Below, in pieces: positions 10,640 to 21,845 of a DNA stretch of 64,000 nt. The notes under the pieces are model-generated. The model did not search any database. It worked only from the letters and a program-made list of their open reading frames with translations, and was not told where the DNA came from. The position numbers and the translations under genes were made by a program. Positions within the stretch are counted from its first letter, which is position 1; the number at the start of each line of letters is the position of its first letter. Location: assembly GCF_028640845.1 (NCBI RefSeq), contig NC_080540.1:230624794-230688793 (forward strand), written 5' to 3'. The stretch comes from Ahaetulla prasina (taxonomy: Eukaryota; Chordata; Lepidosauria; Squamata; Colubridae).

Positions 10640-11204
10640 GAACATATTTCATATTCTTAACCAACTTATGAAAATGTAACCAGATAATTATGGAAAGAAA
10701 TCAAAGACTAGATATTTTTCCTGGAATTTCAAAAAGTAAAAAGATCCAAGTGGCTTTCAAACACATGTCATGAGAGTCAATGTAAGACAGAGGGTGAAAG
10801 ACATAAGCAATTAGAAGGACATGTGACAAACACATTCTTTCAACATAAAGCAAGAAAGACAAGGGAAGATATCAACAATAATGATTGGAAGACTATATTA
10901 CACAAGAAAATGAGTGATCTTTTCAGGAAGTTCAGAAGAATTGCAGGAAAATTTATAGCTAAGTTAAGAATACTCAACAGTAATCATAGACAGGATCCAA
11001 TAAAGGCATTGAAATTAAGAAGATGGGAAGACTATACTGAAACATTTTTACTAACAGAATTGCAACAAAAAGCTCTAGATCAACAGACATGGGACATGAC
11101 TGTTTGGCCTAAACTTTGGTATATACACGAAGGGAATAAGATGGATCAAAGAGATTACGTGAAATTCTTTGGAAGATCTTCAAATGAAGATCATTTACAT
11201 CCAT
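10640..11204 (+). pseudogene. Unrecognised coding-like remnant
   Basis: An open frame of 168 codons (10823-11329) begins 'MTNTFFQHKARKTREDINNN' and is Lys/Arg/Asp-rich, with 'RKFRRIAGKFIAKLRILNSN' and 'ALKLRRWEDYTETFLLTELQ'. I do not recognise the family. Its last quarter reads into an L2 remnant in the same frame, so the whole may be old retroposed sequence. No poly(A) tail or splice sites were identified. Confidence 0.25.
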
Positions 11205-11640
11205 TCAAGGACAAGTGTGGCCTTCTCACAGTCACCTACAAGCTTCAATTGATTCAAAACACAGAGGCCCGCAAAGTTTTGTGCAAACCAAGATTTATGC
11301 ATGTGTCTTTTGTGGGCATTGGTTGCTGATTTGTTTCTGGATGCAATTCAATGTGCTGGTTATCACTTTTAAAACCCTACATGGCTTGGGAACAGGTTAT
11401 TTAAAGGACTGGTTTCTCCCAGTCACATTTACACAGTCCATGAGGATGAGAAGACAGGGCATGTTACGGATTCCTTTGAGAAAAAGGGTCTTCTGGGTTG
11501 TGGTTCCCTCACTATGGAATATCATTCCTTCAGAGAGGAATGTCACTTTTTGTCACTTTTCCTGAAGGCCCTAAAGAGGTTATTCTGTCCACATCAGATA
11601 CAGAGCCATCAACTGGTATGAGTATAATTGCTGCTGCCAC
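11205..11640 (+). pseudogene. L2 LINE ORF2 C-terminal remnant
   Basis: Broken frames read 'YKLQLIQNTEARKV', then 'LVITFKTLHGLGTGYLKDWF', then 'VPSLWNIIP'. These align in order with the better-preserved L2 copy at 27500-27850 ('LQLVQNAAARVI', 'LVTTFKVLHGLGPGYLRDRL', 'APALWNELP'). Stops and frameshifts separate the blocks. It is the end of the reverse transcriptase/C-terminal region of a decayed L2 element. Confidence 0.6.
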
Positions 11641-11713
11641 AGGGGGCAAGGAGATAAGGTTATGCATTTTATGTTGTGGGTTTTAATGTTGTAAGCTACC
11701 AAGGGGTCACCAG

Positions 11714-11850
11714 CAGTGGTGGGATTCAAATAATTTAACAACTGGTTCTCTGCCCTAATGATTTCTTCCAACAACCAGTTCACCAAACTGCTCAAAAAGT
11801 TAACAACCGGTTCTCCCGAAGTGGTGCGAACTGGCTGAATCCCACCACTG
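11714..11850. mobile_element. hAT-like MITE, 137 bp
   Basis: Perfect 8-bp target duplication 'gtcaccag' at 11706-11713 and 11851-11858. The ends 'cagtggtgggattcaaa' and 'gaatcccaccactg' are inverted and match the longer elements at 2021 and 63102. The subterminal 'ttaacaaccggttctc' block is also shared. It is the shortest and cleanest member of the family here. It cannot code. Confidence 0.9.
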
Positions 11851-11858
11851 GTCACCAG

Positions 11859-13260
11859 GTATGAGTTGAGCAGCCATATAAATTTGTTAAATAAATATTT
11901 TATTTGTATAAAAGCAAATATACAATATGGTAAAATATCAAATAGTAGGGGCCCAGTGACATTTTACAAAGCATATCTCTTTTCATATCCATCAAGCATA
12001 AGTATTGAGTATAAGCTATCCATAAAAGATATACCTTGAAATATCACAGAATAGCTTTTTCAGAAGGTAATTTTTATCTATTCCTGAATGAACTGCCTAA
12101 AATCTAGCAGCTTTTTTGAAAATAACAGGAATGCAGGCAGCATTTGTTTAGTGTTCACAGTTACAATAGCGATGAAAAAGAAATGTGACCAATCCTTGCA
12201 TTTATTACCTTTGCAGGTTTGTAAAGCAAAGGAAAATTTGAAGTAAGATCATAATCACAGATGCAGTTTCACTCTTCCACCATTTCACTTAGCAACTGAG
12301 TTGCTGGTTCCAACTGTAGTTGCTAAGTGAGGACAGCCTATAGCAGATTCATATCAAACAACAAGTAATTTTTCAAGCTGAAGGCACTATAGCAACTGAA
12401 GGAACTCCAGTTCACACATAACATTTTGCAGTGGTTAGGTCTAATTTCTTACACAATAAGGGTATGCATGATCAAAGTACTCTTTGGTTTTTAAGATTTC
12501 ATAAAACATCAGTGCAAGATGCTACTTAAAAGTGTTTTTTCATCCTTTTATTAAGCATTTTGAAGTGAGAAGCATGAGCCATTCTGTTTTTTAGCCTCAT
12601 TTGGCAAGCAATTAATTGAATTGCATTTCATTGCAGTCTTCCATCTTACTAAGACTTAATTGGCAAGTAGTTTAAACTAAAATATGAAAGCAATTCTCCT
12701 ATATTAAAATAACTCAGTTGCTTATATGCAACTGGTAACATGATGGTAGCTTACCAATACATTTTTTTATTGCTAACCCTACCTGCTTCCTAATTTTAGA
12801 ATTAAAACTTAGAGATTGCTAGCAAATTTCTTTCTTCAATAACAAAAATGTTCCAGATTGCAGTTCAGTGGAATGCAACATATGATGGTTTATCAAGCTG
12901 CAATGCATTTTCAACTTTGTATATACCCTGCTATAACAGACCATTTAATAAGCATTCAAAATTATAATAGTCTCCACCAAAAGCTTCATATACACATATT
13001 TATCAAAGTTATGATGGCTGCAATGGGCTTGCGGTCATATATCCTTATGACCCACCAACAGTCGCTGAAGTGTTGCCTCACCTCTTCCCCATTCCACCCT
13101 GCCAAAATCCTGCAACTTTGAGCCTGTCCCCCACATGTCCATCATGCCTCACTGAAGCTCTCTGGACCTTATGTTGTGAAAGGCAGGCAGGCAGGCATGC
13201 AGGCATGTGTTTCCAGGCCACATGGCAACAATCCAAATACAACTAACTGCCTGACAAAAT
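11859..13260. other. AT-rich stretch with MITE scraps
   Basis: 12275-12345 ('accatttcacttagcaactg', 'gttgctaagtgaggacagcc') is a scrap of an inverted-repeat MITE. The rest shows no gene, including the 87-codon frame at 12858-13121, which has no family signature. Confidence 0.45.
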
Positions 13261-13445
13261 GGCAGATGTCAGAAAAACTGGCTGATTTTGCTGCCTTAGG
13301 AAGGTCTGCACAGTGCGGTAGGAGCTTTTGAATGGTCAGAAACTTTCTGCAGCATTGTGCAGACCTTGGTAAGGCAGCAAAACAAAGCAGTTGTCCTGAA
13401 CTATGCAGCAGTGACCTTAATGCAGCTGCCATTTTTTCTGTTTTT
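13261..13445. repeat. Fold-back sequence
   Basis: 'ttttgctgccttaggaaggt' with 'ctgcacagtg' (13287-13316) is repeated in inverted order as 'cattgtgcagacc' and 'ttggtaaggcagcaaaa' (13352-13381), forming a roughly 30-bp stem with a loop of about 35 bases. It is probably part of a decayed DNA element; ends and target duplication were not found. Confidence 0.5.
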
Positions 13446-14138
13446 CCATATGTGGGTGGAATAAAATGGCAGCCACTTTCAGAACTGTAGCCACACAAAG
13501 AAGAAAATCATTCCAGCACCATAAAAGGCCTTGGAATTATTCAAAGGTAAGTAAGGAGAAGGTATGGAAATCAGGTCTAAGCTCTGGGAGGATCTGGTGG
13601 GAGTGGGAAAAGGCCTGTTGGGATCCAGGACAGGGGAAATGGAGCATGGGTATCTCGGAAGTGGGGGAAGTCTTGGGAGAGCCAGGGCAGGCAAGCCTGC
13701 ACCTCTACTAAGCCTCCAATGGCCTCCCCCACCCAAGAGGCAGCCCATGTTGCACTTAATGATCCGCAGGTTCATTTTGTTTCTTTAGGGAGAGAAGGTG
13801 GTGATTAATTTTACCTAATGTCACATTTTTCCTAACGTCTACCACAACAGGTGACCATAATGGACAGGCTCCATTACAGTCATATATCAAGGATCACCTG
13901 TACACAGTAAGAATTGTTATTTAGCCTGTGTCTAATTTTGAAAAAAAAATACTAGATGTTTTACTGCCTGCAAATTAAGAATTAAATTAAATGGGTGTGA
14001 TTTAGTACTCTTTCCTTTAAAGTCTAGGCTTTTGAGCGTCTATGAAAATAAAATCACTATAATTTGATATTACTGTATCAAGTAATGTATATAGCATTTA
14101 AGATTGCTTTCCCCAATTTAACATACTGTCTTAATACT
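13446..14138. other. Unassigned, mixed composition
   Basis: 13550-13770 is GC-richer, but its short frames show no domain. 13835-13910 ('gtcatatatcaaggatcacc' followed by 'tgta') resembles the right end of an 'acaggtagtcc' MITE, so 13000-13910 may be one old MITE enlarged by other sequence. This is a weak inference. Confidence 0.3.
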
Positions 14139-14270
14139 TATCTTTTCTTTTATGTACACTGAGAGCATATGCACCAAGACAAATTCCTTGTGTGTCCAAT
14201 CACACTTGGCCAATAAAATTCTATTCTATTCTATTCTATTCTATTCTATTCTATTCTATTCTATTCTATA
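14139..14270 (+). repeat. L3/CR1 LINE 3' tail with (ATTCT)n
   Basis: 'ttatgtacactgagagcata' and 'ccaatcacacttggccaata' precede about eleven copies of 'attct'. The same tail ends the L3 LINEs at 20361 (minus) and 38740 (plus). Only the last ~80 bp of the LINE is present, so this is a severely 5'-truncated insertion whose end has become a microsatellite. Confidence 0.85.
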
Positions 14271-15689
14271 TCAGATCATATTCCTCAAATGTACAACACC
14301 AAATAAGAACTTTCCAAATCTACTACCTTGGGAACTATTTTTGAGTATATACATTTGAGGCCTGCAAATTATGAACTTTGAAAATGATTTTCATTCATGC
14401 CTTCTCTTCTATTATGCCTTCCAATAGCTTATTAGTCCCCTGAAATGGCCAGCAATAAAGCATAGTTACAATGAGGAGAGGAACTTTTAAAATGTTCCCA
14501 GGCATGGCACAACCCTTCTAAATCTATTTCAATTTTAGCATCTAACGAATTTAGCTGAATATTTTCATACACAAATTCAAATCTCTTGTTATCTATCCTT
14601 TCTTAGTTATCTGTGGTACTTATTCAAAATGCATACCCCGAAATAAGATACCTGTGGAAGGGGGAAGGTATCATTTATATTTGTTGCAAACACCATGATA
14701 GAGAAAAATGCTGTTGTAGGCAAGCAGATTTGCAGGAGTTATGTAAAGCAGGGGTCCCCAGCCTTAGCAACTTTAAGACTTGTGGACTTCAGCTCCCAGA
14801 ATTCCTCAGAAGAATTAGAGAGAAGAATTAGAGAGGCTAGAGCCATTATCCTTCAGAGGAGACAAGAATGAATCCTGTAAATTTCAAGACATTAGACTTG
14901 TCCTTCTTTTGTATAATGTACATTTTCATGGTGAAGAATCCACTTTATCTATAGGCTTTCTACACAAATTAATAACCTGAAAAAATCAGAATCCACAACT
15001 GAGGCTCCATGAACAAAGAATATTCACAAGGTCTTGTAAGTGATTTCCAGAACTTCAGAAATTAATAATTAGCCAATGTTCACAGTGCCCTTCTTCAGCC
15101 AATCAGAGTCTGAGATTTTGTATCATCTGATTATAATAGGACTGAAATACGTTTTTCTGCTTGTTTTGGTGGTTGAGGAAAAAGATTGTTCATCATGGCA
15201 ACAAGTCCATTAATATACTAGTTAAACAACAATGGCACAAGAATGCCTTCTTGGTTAATAGCATATAGTTTGTCATTTGCATAGCTTCCTTAGGTATTGC
15301 ATTTAATTTTTGTGGTAATTTTATCATACAGTTAAAGGACAGTGATAGCACCTTCTGTCTAACAAGAATTTTGTAATTTGCACCAACGATTGGGTGAAAA
15401 AAGAAATCAGATTGAAAGCTGCTATAAAATCCATGAAAGCTGTAAAAAGTGAAATCTGTTGGTTTGTAGAATCTTTCTGCCTCATTTTTTAGAATTAAAG
15501 CATGATCAAAGGAGGTCAAATTCTCAATCAATTTGTTTCTCGATCAATATGTTCTCTTAGACCATCTAATTTCAGAAACTTAACAGTAAGGTACTTTTCA
15601 GGAGCCTGATGATCAGTAACTAGTTGCAGAGTCCAATCACCTTTTTTATAAATGGGTCGGTTAGGTCACTGGGAGGATTTAGTAGAGTA
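14271..15689. other. AT-rich stretch with half a palindromic MITE
   Basis: 14752-14812 ('caggggtccccagccttagc', 'cttgtggacttcagctccca') equals one arm of the palindromic MITE complete at 55245-55349. The second arm is missing. No gene recognised in the remainder; the 112-codon minus frame at 15193-15531 has no family signature. Confidence 0.45.
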
Positions 15690-15925
15690 GATAGTATTTT
15701 TTCTTTCATCTTCATTCAATCATATCTGATTCTGGAGACTGATTGAACAAGTCCCTGGAGTTTTCTTGGCATGGTTTTTCAGAAGTGATTTGCCATTGCC
15801 TCCTTCCTAGGGTTAAGAGAAAGGGACTAGCCCAAGGTCACCCACCTGGCTTTCTGCCAAAGGCAGGTCTAGAATTCATGGTGTCCCAGTTTCTAGCCTG
15901 ATGCATTAACCACTACAATTAATTC
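15690..15925 (-). repeat. Old tRNA-derived SINE
   Basis: On the minus strand it begins near 'gtggttaatgcatcaggcta' (A-box-like), has 'atgaattctagacctgcc' (B-box-like) and continues 'gggtgaccttgggctagtcc' and 'ggcaatggcaaatcacttct'. A second diverged copy lies at 48830-49040 in the same orientation. Divergence between the two suggests an old family. It is not a tRNA gene: the cloverleaf cannot be completed. Confidence 0.55.
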
Positions 15926-16967
15926 TCTCTCTCATTTAATGGTTAAAATTATTTTCTTTACAAACACCGATTATGTAGATAGGGTCAACAAAGATGATAT
16001 ATTTTATTGTTTCCCTAATTTCATCAGATCATGTAATTTTTCACTTTGCCACACTTATAAGGGAAGCTGAAACACTGTCCGAAACTCTTCAAAGGCATCA
16101 AATCTCCAGACTGCCTTTAAATCCCTTCAAAGAGATTGAAAGACACCTTATTCAACAATCTGATTTGGAATGATTCAATGAAATCTCATTTAATTTTAAT
16201 TACCTCTGCAAAGCATCACACAGCCCAATTTAACAAATGTGTAACAAAACAGGGAAATCTCAAGTGCCAATTATTTATATTGGCAAACTATTTATTTAAT
16301 TTATACACTTTAAAATCAGAAAGGCATATATTCATTCATATATTCATTCAGTTATCTGTTCAGCAAATCATTTATCATGATTCCCTCAAGAACATTATTC
16401 CACTTAAGATATTGCTGTTTTTTGTGCCTTGTATATTTAGCATGATTAACCAGGCATGACAAACATCATCTTTCCTATTAACATTCCCACATTCTTTAGC
16501 CTCAACAGAAATGTATTTTGATAACAGTTTCTTAATTTCTTTTTACCTACCAACTTACATTTAAACATTTATATTGCCATTATTTTTAATTCTCTTCACA
16601 TCTCATTACATTCATCTCTTACACTGATGCTGCTCTGATAACACTATTTTTACAAGCAAATGTGTAGGCAATTTAAGAAAGGACACCAACCAATGGCCCA
16701 GGAAAGTGAAGGAATATAGCTATCTAATCATATTTAAAAGGCCTGAGAAAACAGATGGGGCCCTCAACACATTTTGATTGTATCACAATTATGATGTGAA
16801 CCACCAGACATATGTCAACAGAAAAAGGTAACACGGAGATACAAGATAAAATTCTGTCAAGATTGGAATAAAGCACTTGAAAGGCTCTTCTAAGGAAAAG
16901 AAAAAGTTTTTTTTTATTGTTGAAAGAACATGTTGTACAACTCTCTGATGGGGAAAGTACCAAACTG
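15926..16967. other. AT-rich stretch without recognisable features
   Basis: I see no gene, RNA or repeat that can be supported. The 107-codon frame at 16136-16459 is AT-rich and shows no domain. Confidence 0.45.
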
Positions 16968-17218
16968 AGAGAAGGGGTATTGGTCTTACCTGATATGCTC
17001 CTTCTAGTTGAGTAGAGATAGCATCTAGGAATGGGTTGTCCTCATCTGCTAGCCAATAAGACTGAGTCTGTGAAAGCTGTGAGGACACACTTACCCCAAG
17101 GGTCCCCAGCTTTTGGTGAAGGCATAGAGACAGACCCGAAGTGCCATGGTCAGAAGATCTTTTCCTGATAGACCGAGGGCCAGCCCAGCCTCAGGGTGGG
17201 ACTGGATGCTATTTTCAC

Positions 17219-17300
17219 TCAACAAGGAGCGTATCCGGTAAGACCAACGCCCCTTCTCCATTGCAGTAGAGATAGCATCCAAGAATGGGACATACCAAGC
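17219..17300. repeat. Internal complementary region of DIRS copy 2
   Basis: 'caaggagcgtatccggtaag' and 'accaacgcccc' are the inverted counterpart of 16976-17010. The adjoining 'gtagagatagcatccaagaa' is a direct copy of 17030-17050. The arrangement equals that in copy 1 at 5968-6060, which supports assigning both to the DIRS group rather than to LTR elements. Confidence 0.6.
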
Positions 17301-17399
17301 AATCCTGTCCTCACAGGTGGGCCACAGCCTGGTCTGAGGACCCCTCATCCGCATGCACCCTTTGGAGGACCCACCTACCAAAGGCAGCCTCAGCTGAGG

Positions 17400-17880
17400 C
17401 ATAGCTTTCTTCAGAGGTGGACTGGATCAGAATATCATCCAGGTAGCACTGGACCTATATGTGGAGAGCCCGTAGGTGCGCAGCCAGGGCCGCAAGTGAC
17501 TTTGTGAATGCCCTGGGTGCTGAAGACAGACTAAATAGCAGTGCCATATACTGATAGTGACGGCGCACATAAAAAAATCTTAAGTATTGCCTATGGCCTT
17601 GAAAAATCGGGACATGAAGATAAGGGACATGAAGACCTCTATGAGGTCAATAGAGGTGAGGAAGTCGCCTTTTCGATGCCGTCCAAGATGGACTGAAGCA
17701 AATGCATTTTGAACTGTTTGTAGATGACAAGGCAGTTCAGCTGTTTCAGGTCCAGAATGGCCCTGTACCCCACCCCCGAAGATTTTGAAATTACAAACAG
17801 GATGGAATAGAATCCCATTCCCTGTTGGTCCTCAGGAACCGCCTAGGTCTCCAACAGATGTTGAATAGCAGTTTCCATGA
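17400..17880 (-). pseudogene. DIRS reverse transcriptase remnant with YLDD
   Basis: On the minus strand, broken frames give an RT-like series: a segment equivalent to 'LKQLNCLVIYKQFKMHLLQS', then 'TSIDLIEVF' (polymerase box A region), then 'YLDDILIQST', where the YLDD catalytic box is encoded at 17445-17434. Several stops and at least two frame changes lie between, so it cannot be translated. The gag remnant is upstream and the internal complementary region follows. Confidence 0.55.
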
Positions 17881-18005
17881 ATCCTTGTTTAACCCTGTCC
17901 CGAAACGGGGCAGGGAATGAAAAACCTTGGGGGTGTGGAGAGGAATTCCAACGAGCGGCCTAATCGGACCGCCTCCTGAACCCATGCATCCATAGTAATG
18001 CTTTC

Positions 18006-18542
18006 TCATTGTCTGGCAAACATGGCTAGGCATCCCCCAATAGGAGAGTTGGTGAAGAAATTACTTCTGGTGCCTGAAAGAATGGCTTCCTCCCCCTCAA
18101 AAGGGCCGTTTAGGAAGGAACTGCTTATACCTCCCTGCCCTATCCCGCTGCTGATCCTGCCTTTGCCCAAAGGGGCGCTGTGGTCTCTGCTGCCCAAACC
18201 TGCTATCTGGCCGTCTAAAGAACTGGCGGCGGAAATTAGGCTGTGGGTGGAAATCTGCCCGCCGGGAAACGGAAAGGAGGACCTTACGTTTGTCCTGTGA
18301 TTCGACCAGTATCGGATCCAAGGAATCTCTGAATAACCGCTTCCCCAAGAACGGGCGGAGGCCAGTCTCCACTTACGTTTGGCGTCCGCCTGTGACTGGA
18401 GGAGCCACAGGAGTCGCCTGGAAGCCACTGTAGAAGCGATGGCCTTAGACGCAAAACGTGCCGCGTTGAGGGTGGCGTCTGCAGAGAATTCCATGGCAGC
18501 TGACAGCTTGTTCAGGTCTTGATGAGACCGTACATCTGCCAC
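18006..18542 (-). pseudogene. DIRS gag C-terminal region
   Basis: The minus frame starts 'MADVRSHQDLNKLSAAMEFS', continues 'ASTVASRRLLWLLQSQADAK', and a second overlapping frame (18372-18097) reads an Arg/Gln-rich tract ('RRQFFRRPDSRFGQQRPQRP'). Arg/Gln-rich tails are common in retroelement capsid or nucleic-acid-binding proteins (inference). One frameshift near 18370 separates the two frames. The first block is collinear with copy 1 (7503-7955). Confidence 0.6.
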
Positions 18543-18868
18543 CAGAAGTCCATCCTGCAGTTGTCACAACCAAATTAAGGACGCCCTATTAAAAAAGGAA
18601 GCTGCTGTGGATGCTTTCACAGCCCAAGCAGCGGCTTGGTGGGCCTTCCTGAGGGACTGTTCTGACTGTCTGTCCCCGGGCCAGAGGCTATCCTCAGGTT
18701 GGAATGGGACTTTTCGGCTCGAACCCTTCACCTTGCCTGTTTCTCCTTAAGGTTTTTGCCTCCGTGTTATTAGCCACAAACTTTTCTCCTCAGCTGGCCT
18801 ACTCCCAGCCTTTTGCCCCAGTACATTGGCCCCGGCCCCTCTGTCCCAGTCCCTTCGCCGGGGCCCAT

Positions 18869-19486
18869 TCATCTAAGTACAGTTCGTGTTGGGCTTTTGG
18901 CTGCCCAGGACAATTCACAGCCAGCCAATCGGTGCAGAGACTCGGGGGCTTTGGGAGTGGAAGAACAGGGGCTGCAGTTCAGAGGAAGGCTCAGGAGGGC
19001 CAACAACACCGCCCCCCTTTGTCCAAAGTGCTTGAGACAAGGGCTGGATCGCATCTCTTTGCCCCAAAAGATGGAGGAGGGAGCTGTAGAGTACAAGAGA
19101 TCCATCAGGTGGGGTTTCCAGGGCATCTCCCTGTGGAAGAGGGGGCTGGGAGGGGGCAAAGACATGAGCCAATTTGTGACTCACTGTTGCTGGGCAAATT
19201 GCAATCAGCCTGCAAATGTTGCTCTCCAGCGACATCTGGGGATAGCGCTTGTGGAGGTCGGCTGTCACAGGCCTCAAGCTGTCCCAATGGTTGCCCTGCA
19301 TTTTGGCGGGAAACGGCCTTACTGGAGGCTTGAGGCTCTCTCCTGTGGTCAGCAGCCTTTAAAGCCTTGGCTACCTCTCTCTCAATGGCCTTCTGGAGCC
19401 TGGTAGCCTCTTGCTCCACAGCCTTGAAGGTGCAAGCCAAGTCTTGGAGTTCTTGAGGAGCTTTGCCACTGCCTTTAGGCTTGCGA
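18869..19486 (-). pseudogene. DIRS gag N-terminal region with coiled coil
   Basis: The minus frame contains 'KGSGKAPQELQDLACTFKAV' and 'EQEATRLQKAIEREVAKALK', a heptad-like charged helix. Farther down it becomes low in recognisable structure. The frame is cut on its 5' side at 19486 by the hAT insertion and resumes beyond 22030. The plus-strand frames of 200 codons over the same bases are antisense shadows. Confidence 0.45.
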
Positions 19487-20147
19487 TAGTGGTGGGCTGC
19501 TACCGGTTTGGACCGGTTCTTGAGAACCGCTGGCAAAAATCTGGCCAAGTTCGCAGAACCGGTAACGATGCCCAGCTGGCCACACCCCTGAACCGGTTCC
19601 CTTGGCCGAAGAGGTGTAAAAAAAAAAAAAGGTTTTAAATGGCTCCTCTGGCGATCCCAGCTGAATTGCCTAATTACCAGAACCTTTAAAAAACAGCCGA
19701 AGAGCTTGTAGAAAAAATCCTTTTAAGAGGTTCTGGGCTGCAATGAGGCAACTTCAGCTGGGATTTTCAGAGGAGCCTTTTAAAATCTTTTTTTCCTCTG
19801 GCAATCCCAGATGAGTTTCCTGATCATTACAGGCTTTTAAAATCACTTTTTTACAACCTCTTACAACAGTCCTCACCCATGCCCACCCAATTGCCCCCTC
19901 CCCCACTTACCTAATTACTGCTCTTTTCGGGCTCACAAAGCCATGGCTTCTGCAATCAGTTGCATCAGCTAGCAACTGAATCTGCCTGCCTGCAGTCCAT
20001 CTCCTTGGTGAGCAACTCAATCTGCCTGCCTCAATTGGGTAAGTAAACTATTAAAAAATAGTTAATTGGTTTTTTTTAAAGGAGTTGGGTTTTTAGACAG
20101 CAATTAAAAGTTAAGGAAGTTTTAAATTTAGCTGCTTTTACCTAAAA

Positions 20148-20282
20148 CAAGGGTCTCCAACCTTAATAACTTTAAGGCTTGTGGGCTTTAACTCCCAGAG
20201 TTCCTCACCCAACTTTCCTGGCTGAGGAATTCTGAGAGTTGAAGTCCACAAACCTTAAAGTTACTAAGGCTGGAGACCTCTG
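20148..20282. mobile_element. Palindromic hAT-like MITE, 135 bp
   Basis: Arms 'gggtctccaaccttaataac' / 'gttactaaggctggagacc' are inverted around a short centre. The flanks 'acctaaaa' (20140-20147) and 'atctaaaa' (20283-20290) are a 7/8 target duplication. It is the same family as 55245-55349 and the half copy at 14752. Confidence 0.75.
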
Positions 20283-20360
20283 ATCTAAAAATATAAATAA
20301 AATAAAATAATAAAATAAAATATTTGTGCAACTTTCTGAGATTTGGTGTGTTACTGTAGA

Positions 20361-21425
20361 GAACAGAATAGAATAGAATAGAATTTTATTGGCCAAGTGT
20401 GATTGGACACACAAGGAATTTGTCTTGGTGCATATGCTCTCAGTGTACATAAAAGAAAAGATACGTTCATCAAGGTACAACATTTACAACACAATTGATG
20501 GTCAATATATCAATATAAATCATAAGGATTGCCAGCAACAAGTTATAGTCATACAGTCATAAGTGGAAAGAGATTGGTGATGGGAACTATGAGAAGATTA
20601 ATAGTAGTGCAGATTCAGTAAATAGTCTGACAGTGTTGATGGAATTATTTGTTTAGCAGAGTGATGGCCTTCGGGAAAAAACTGTTCTTGTGTCTAGTTG
20701 TTCTGGTGTGCAGTGCTCTATAGCGTCGTTTTGAGGGTAGGAGTTGAAACAGTTTATGTCCAGGATGCGAGGGATCTGTAAATATTTTCACGGCCCTCTT
20801 CTTGATTCGTGCAGTATACAGGTCCTCAATGGAAGGCAGGTTGGTAGCAATTATTTTTTCTGCAGTTCTAATTATCCTCTGAAGTCTGTGTTTTTCTTGT
20901 TGGGTTGCAGAACCGAACCAGACAGTTATAGAGGTGCAAATGACAGATTCAATAATTCCTCTGTAGAACTGAATCAGCAGCTCCTTGGGCAGTTTGAGCT
21001 TACTGAGTTGGCGCAGAAAGAACATTCTTTGTTGTCCTTTTTTAATGATGTTTTTGATGTTGGCTGTCCATTTTAGATCTTGCAATATGATAGAACCCAG
21101 AAATTTAAAGGTTTCTACTGTTGATACTGTGTTGTCTAGTATTGTGAGAGGTGGAAGTATGGAAGGGTTTCTCCTAAAGTCTACCACCATTTCTACAGTT
21201 TTGAGTGTGTTCAGTTCCAGATTGTTTTGGTTGCACCACAAGGCTAGTCGTTCGACCTCTCGTCTATATGCGGATTCGTCATTGTCTCGAATGAGACCAA
21301 TCACTGTTGTGTCATCTGCGAACTTCAGTAGCTTAACAGATGGATCGTTGGAGATGCAGTCATTGGTATACAGAGAGAAGTGGGGAGAGCACACAGCCTT
21401 GGGGGGCCCCTGTGCAGGTATTTGA
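20361..21425 (-). mobile_element. 5'-truncated CR1/L3-type LINE
   Basis: On the minus strand it encodes the second half of a reverse transcriptase from a broken 'VLSP' box, through FADD (21322-21311), to 'KNSFFPKAITLLNK' and a stop near 20645. Then comes a 3'UTR ending in 'cacttggccaataaaattc' and (ATTCT)n. The 249-codon frame is intact, so the copy is fairly young. A near-identical copy lies at 37307-38740. I assign CR1/L3 (Rex1-related) from the RT motifs and the pentamer tail; exact clade naming needs alignment. Confidence 0.8.
20645..21394 (-). pseudogene. L3 LINE reverse transcriptase, C-terminal part
   Basis: The 249-codon frame includes 'KLLKFADDTTVIGLI' (catalytic FADD), the thumb-side 'ETFKFLGSIILQDLKW' and the conserved 'KRRYRALHTRTTRHKNSFFP'. 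In an active element this enzyme copies LINE RNA at a nicked target. Endonuclease and RT fingers are missing because of 5' truncation, so it cannot act. A frameshift lies just upstream of the first Met, in the 'GAPQGC' box. Confidence 0.75.
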
Positions 21426-21529
21426 TGTGATCTTGGTTAGCTTCACCTGCTGCTTCACCTGCTGCTAGAGTTTCACTCTAACTACACAAACACACAAACA
21501 CACAAAATCTCACAAAGCTATATGTGGCA

Positions 21530-21845
21530 TTTTGTGTGTATGTCAGTTGTGTTGTGTGTGTGTGTGTAAAGTGTGAAAATTGGTTTTTGAGCTTTTTGTG
21601 GCTATGTGAAGTTCCTGCTTGTTGCAGGGGCCATTTTGGGTGAGATGCAGCTGCTTTTACATTGTGTGTGTCTGTTGTGTTGTGTGTGTGTGTAAAGTGT
21701 GAAAATTGGTTTTTGAGCTTTTTGTGCCTGTGTGAGGTTCCTGCTTGTTGCAGGGGCCATTTTGAGTGAAGTGCAGCTGCTTTTACATTGTGTGTGAGTC
21801 AGTTGTGTTGTGTTGTGTGGGTGTAAAGTGTGAAAGTTGGTTTTT
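21530..21845. repeat. Tandem repeat, about 126-bp unit, 2.5 copies
   Basis: 'gttgtgttgtgtgtgtg' followed by 'taaagtgtgaaaattggttt' recurs at about 21547, 21672 and 21799, each followed (twice completely) by 'gttcctgcttgttgcagggg' and 'gcagctgcttttacattgtg'. It is located in the right third of the 2.5 kb hAT-like element, so it probably arose by local duplication there. Confidence 0.75.

Noticed and set aside
10383..10645. Minus-strand Pro/Ser/Leu-rich frames
   Set aside because: They are a translation of a polypyrimidine tract.
18704..19406. Plus-strand frames of 209 and 197 codons
   Set aside because: They are antisense to the DIRS gag remnant, which shows collinear similarity to the other DIRS copy on the minus strand.
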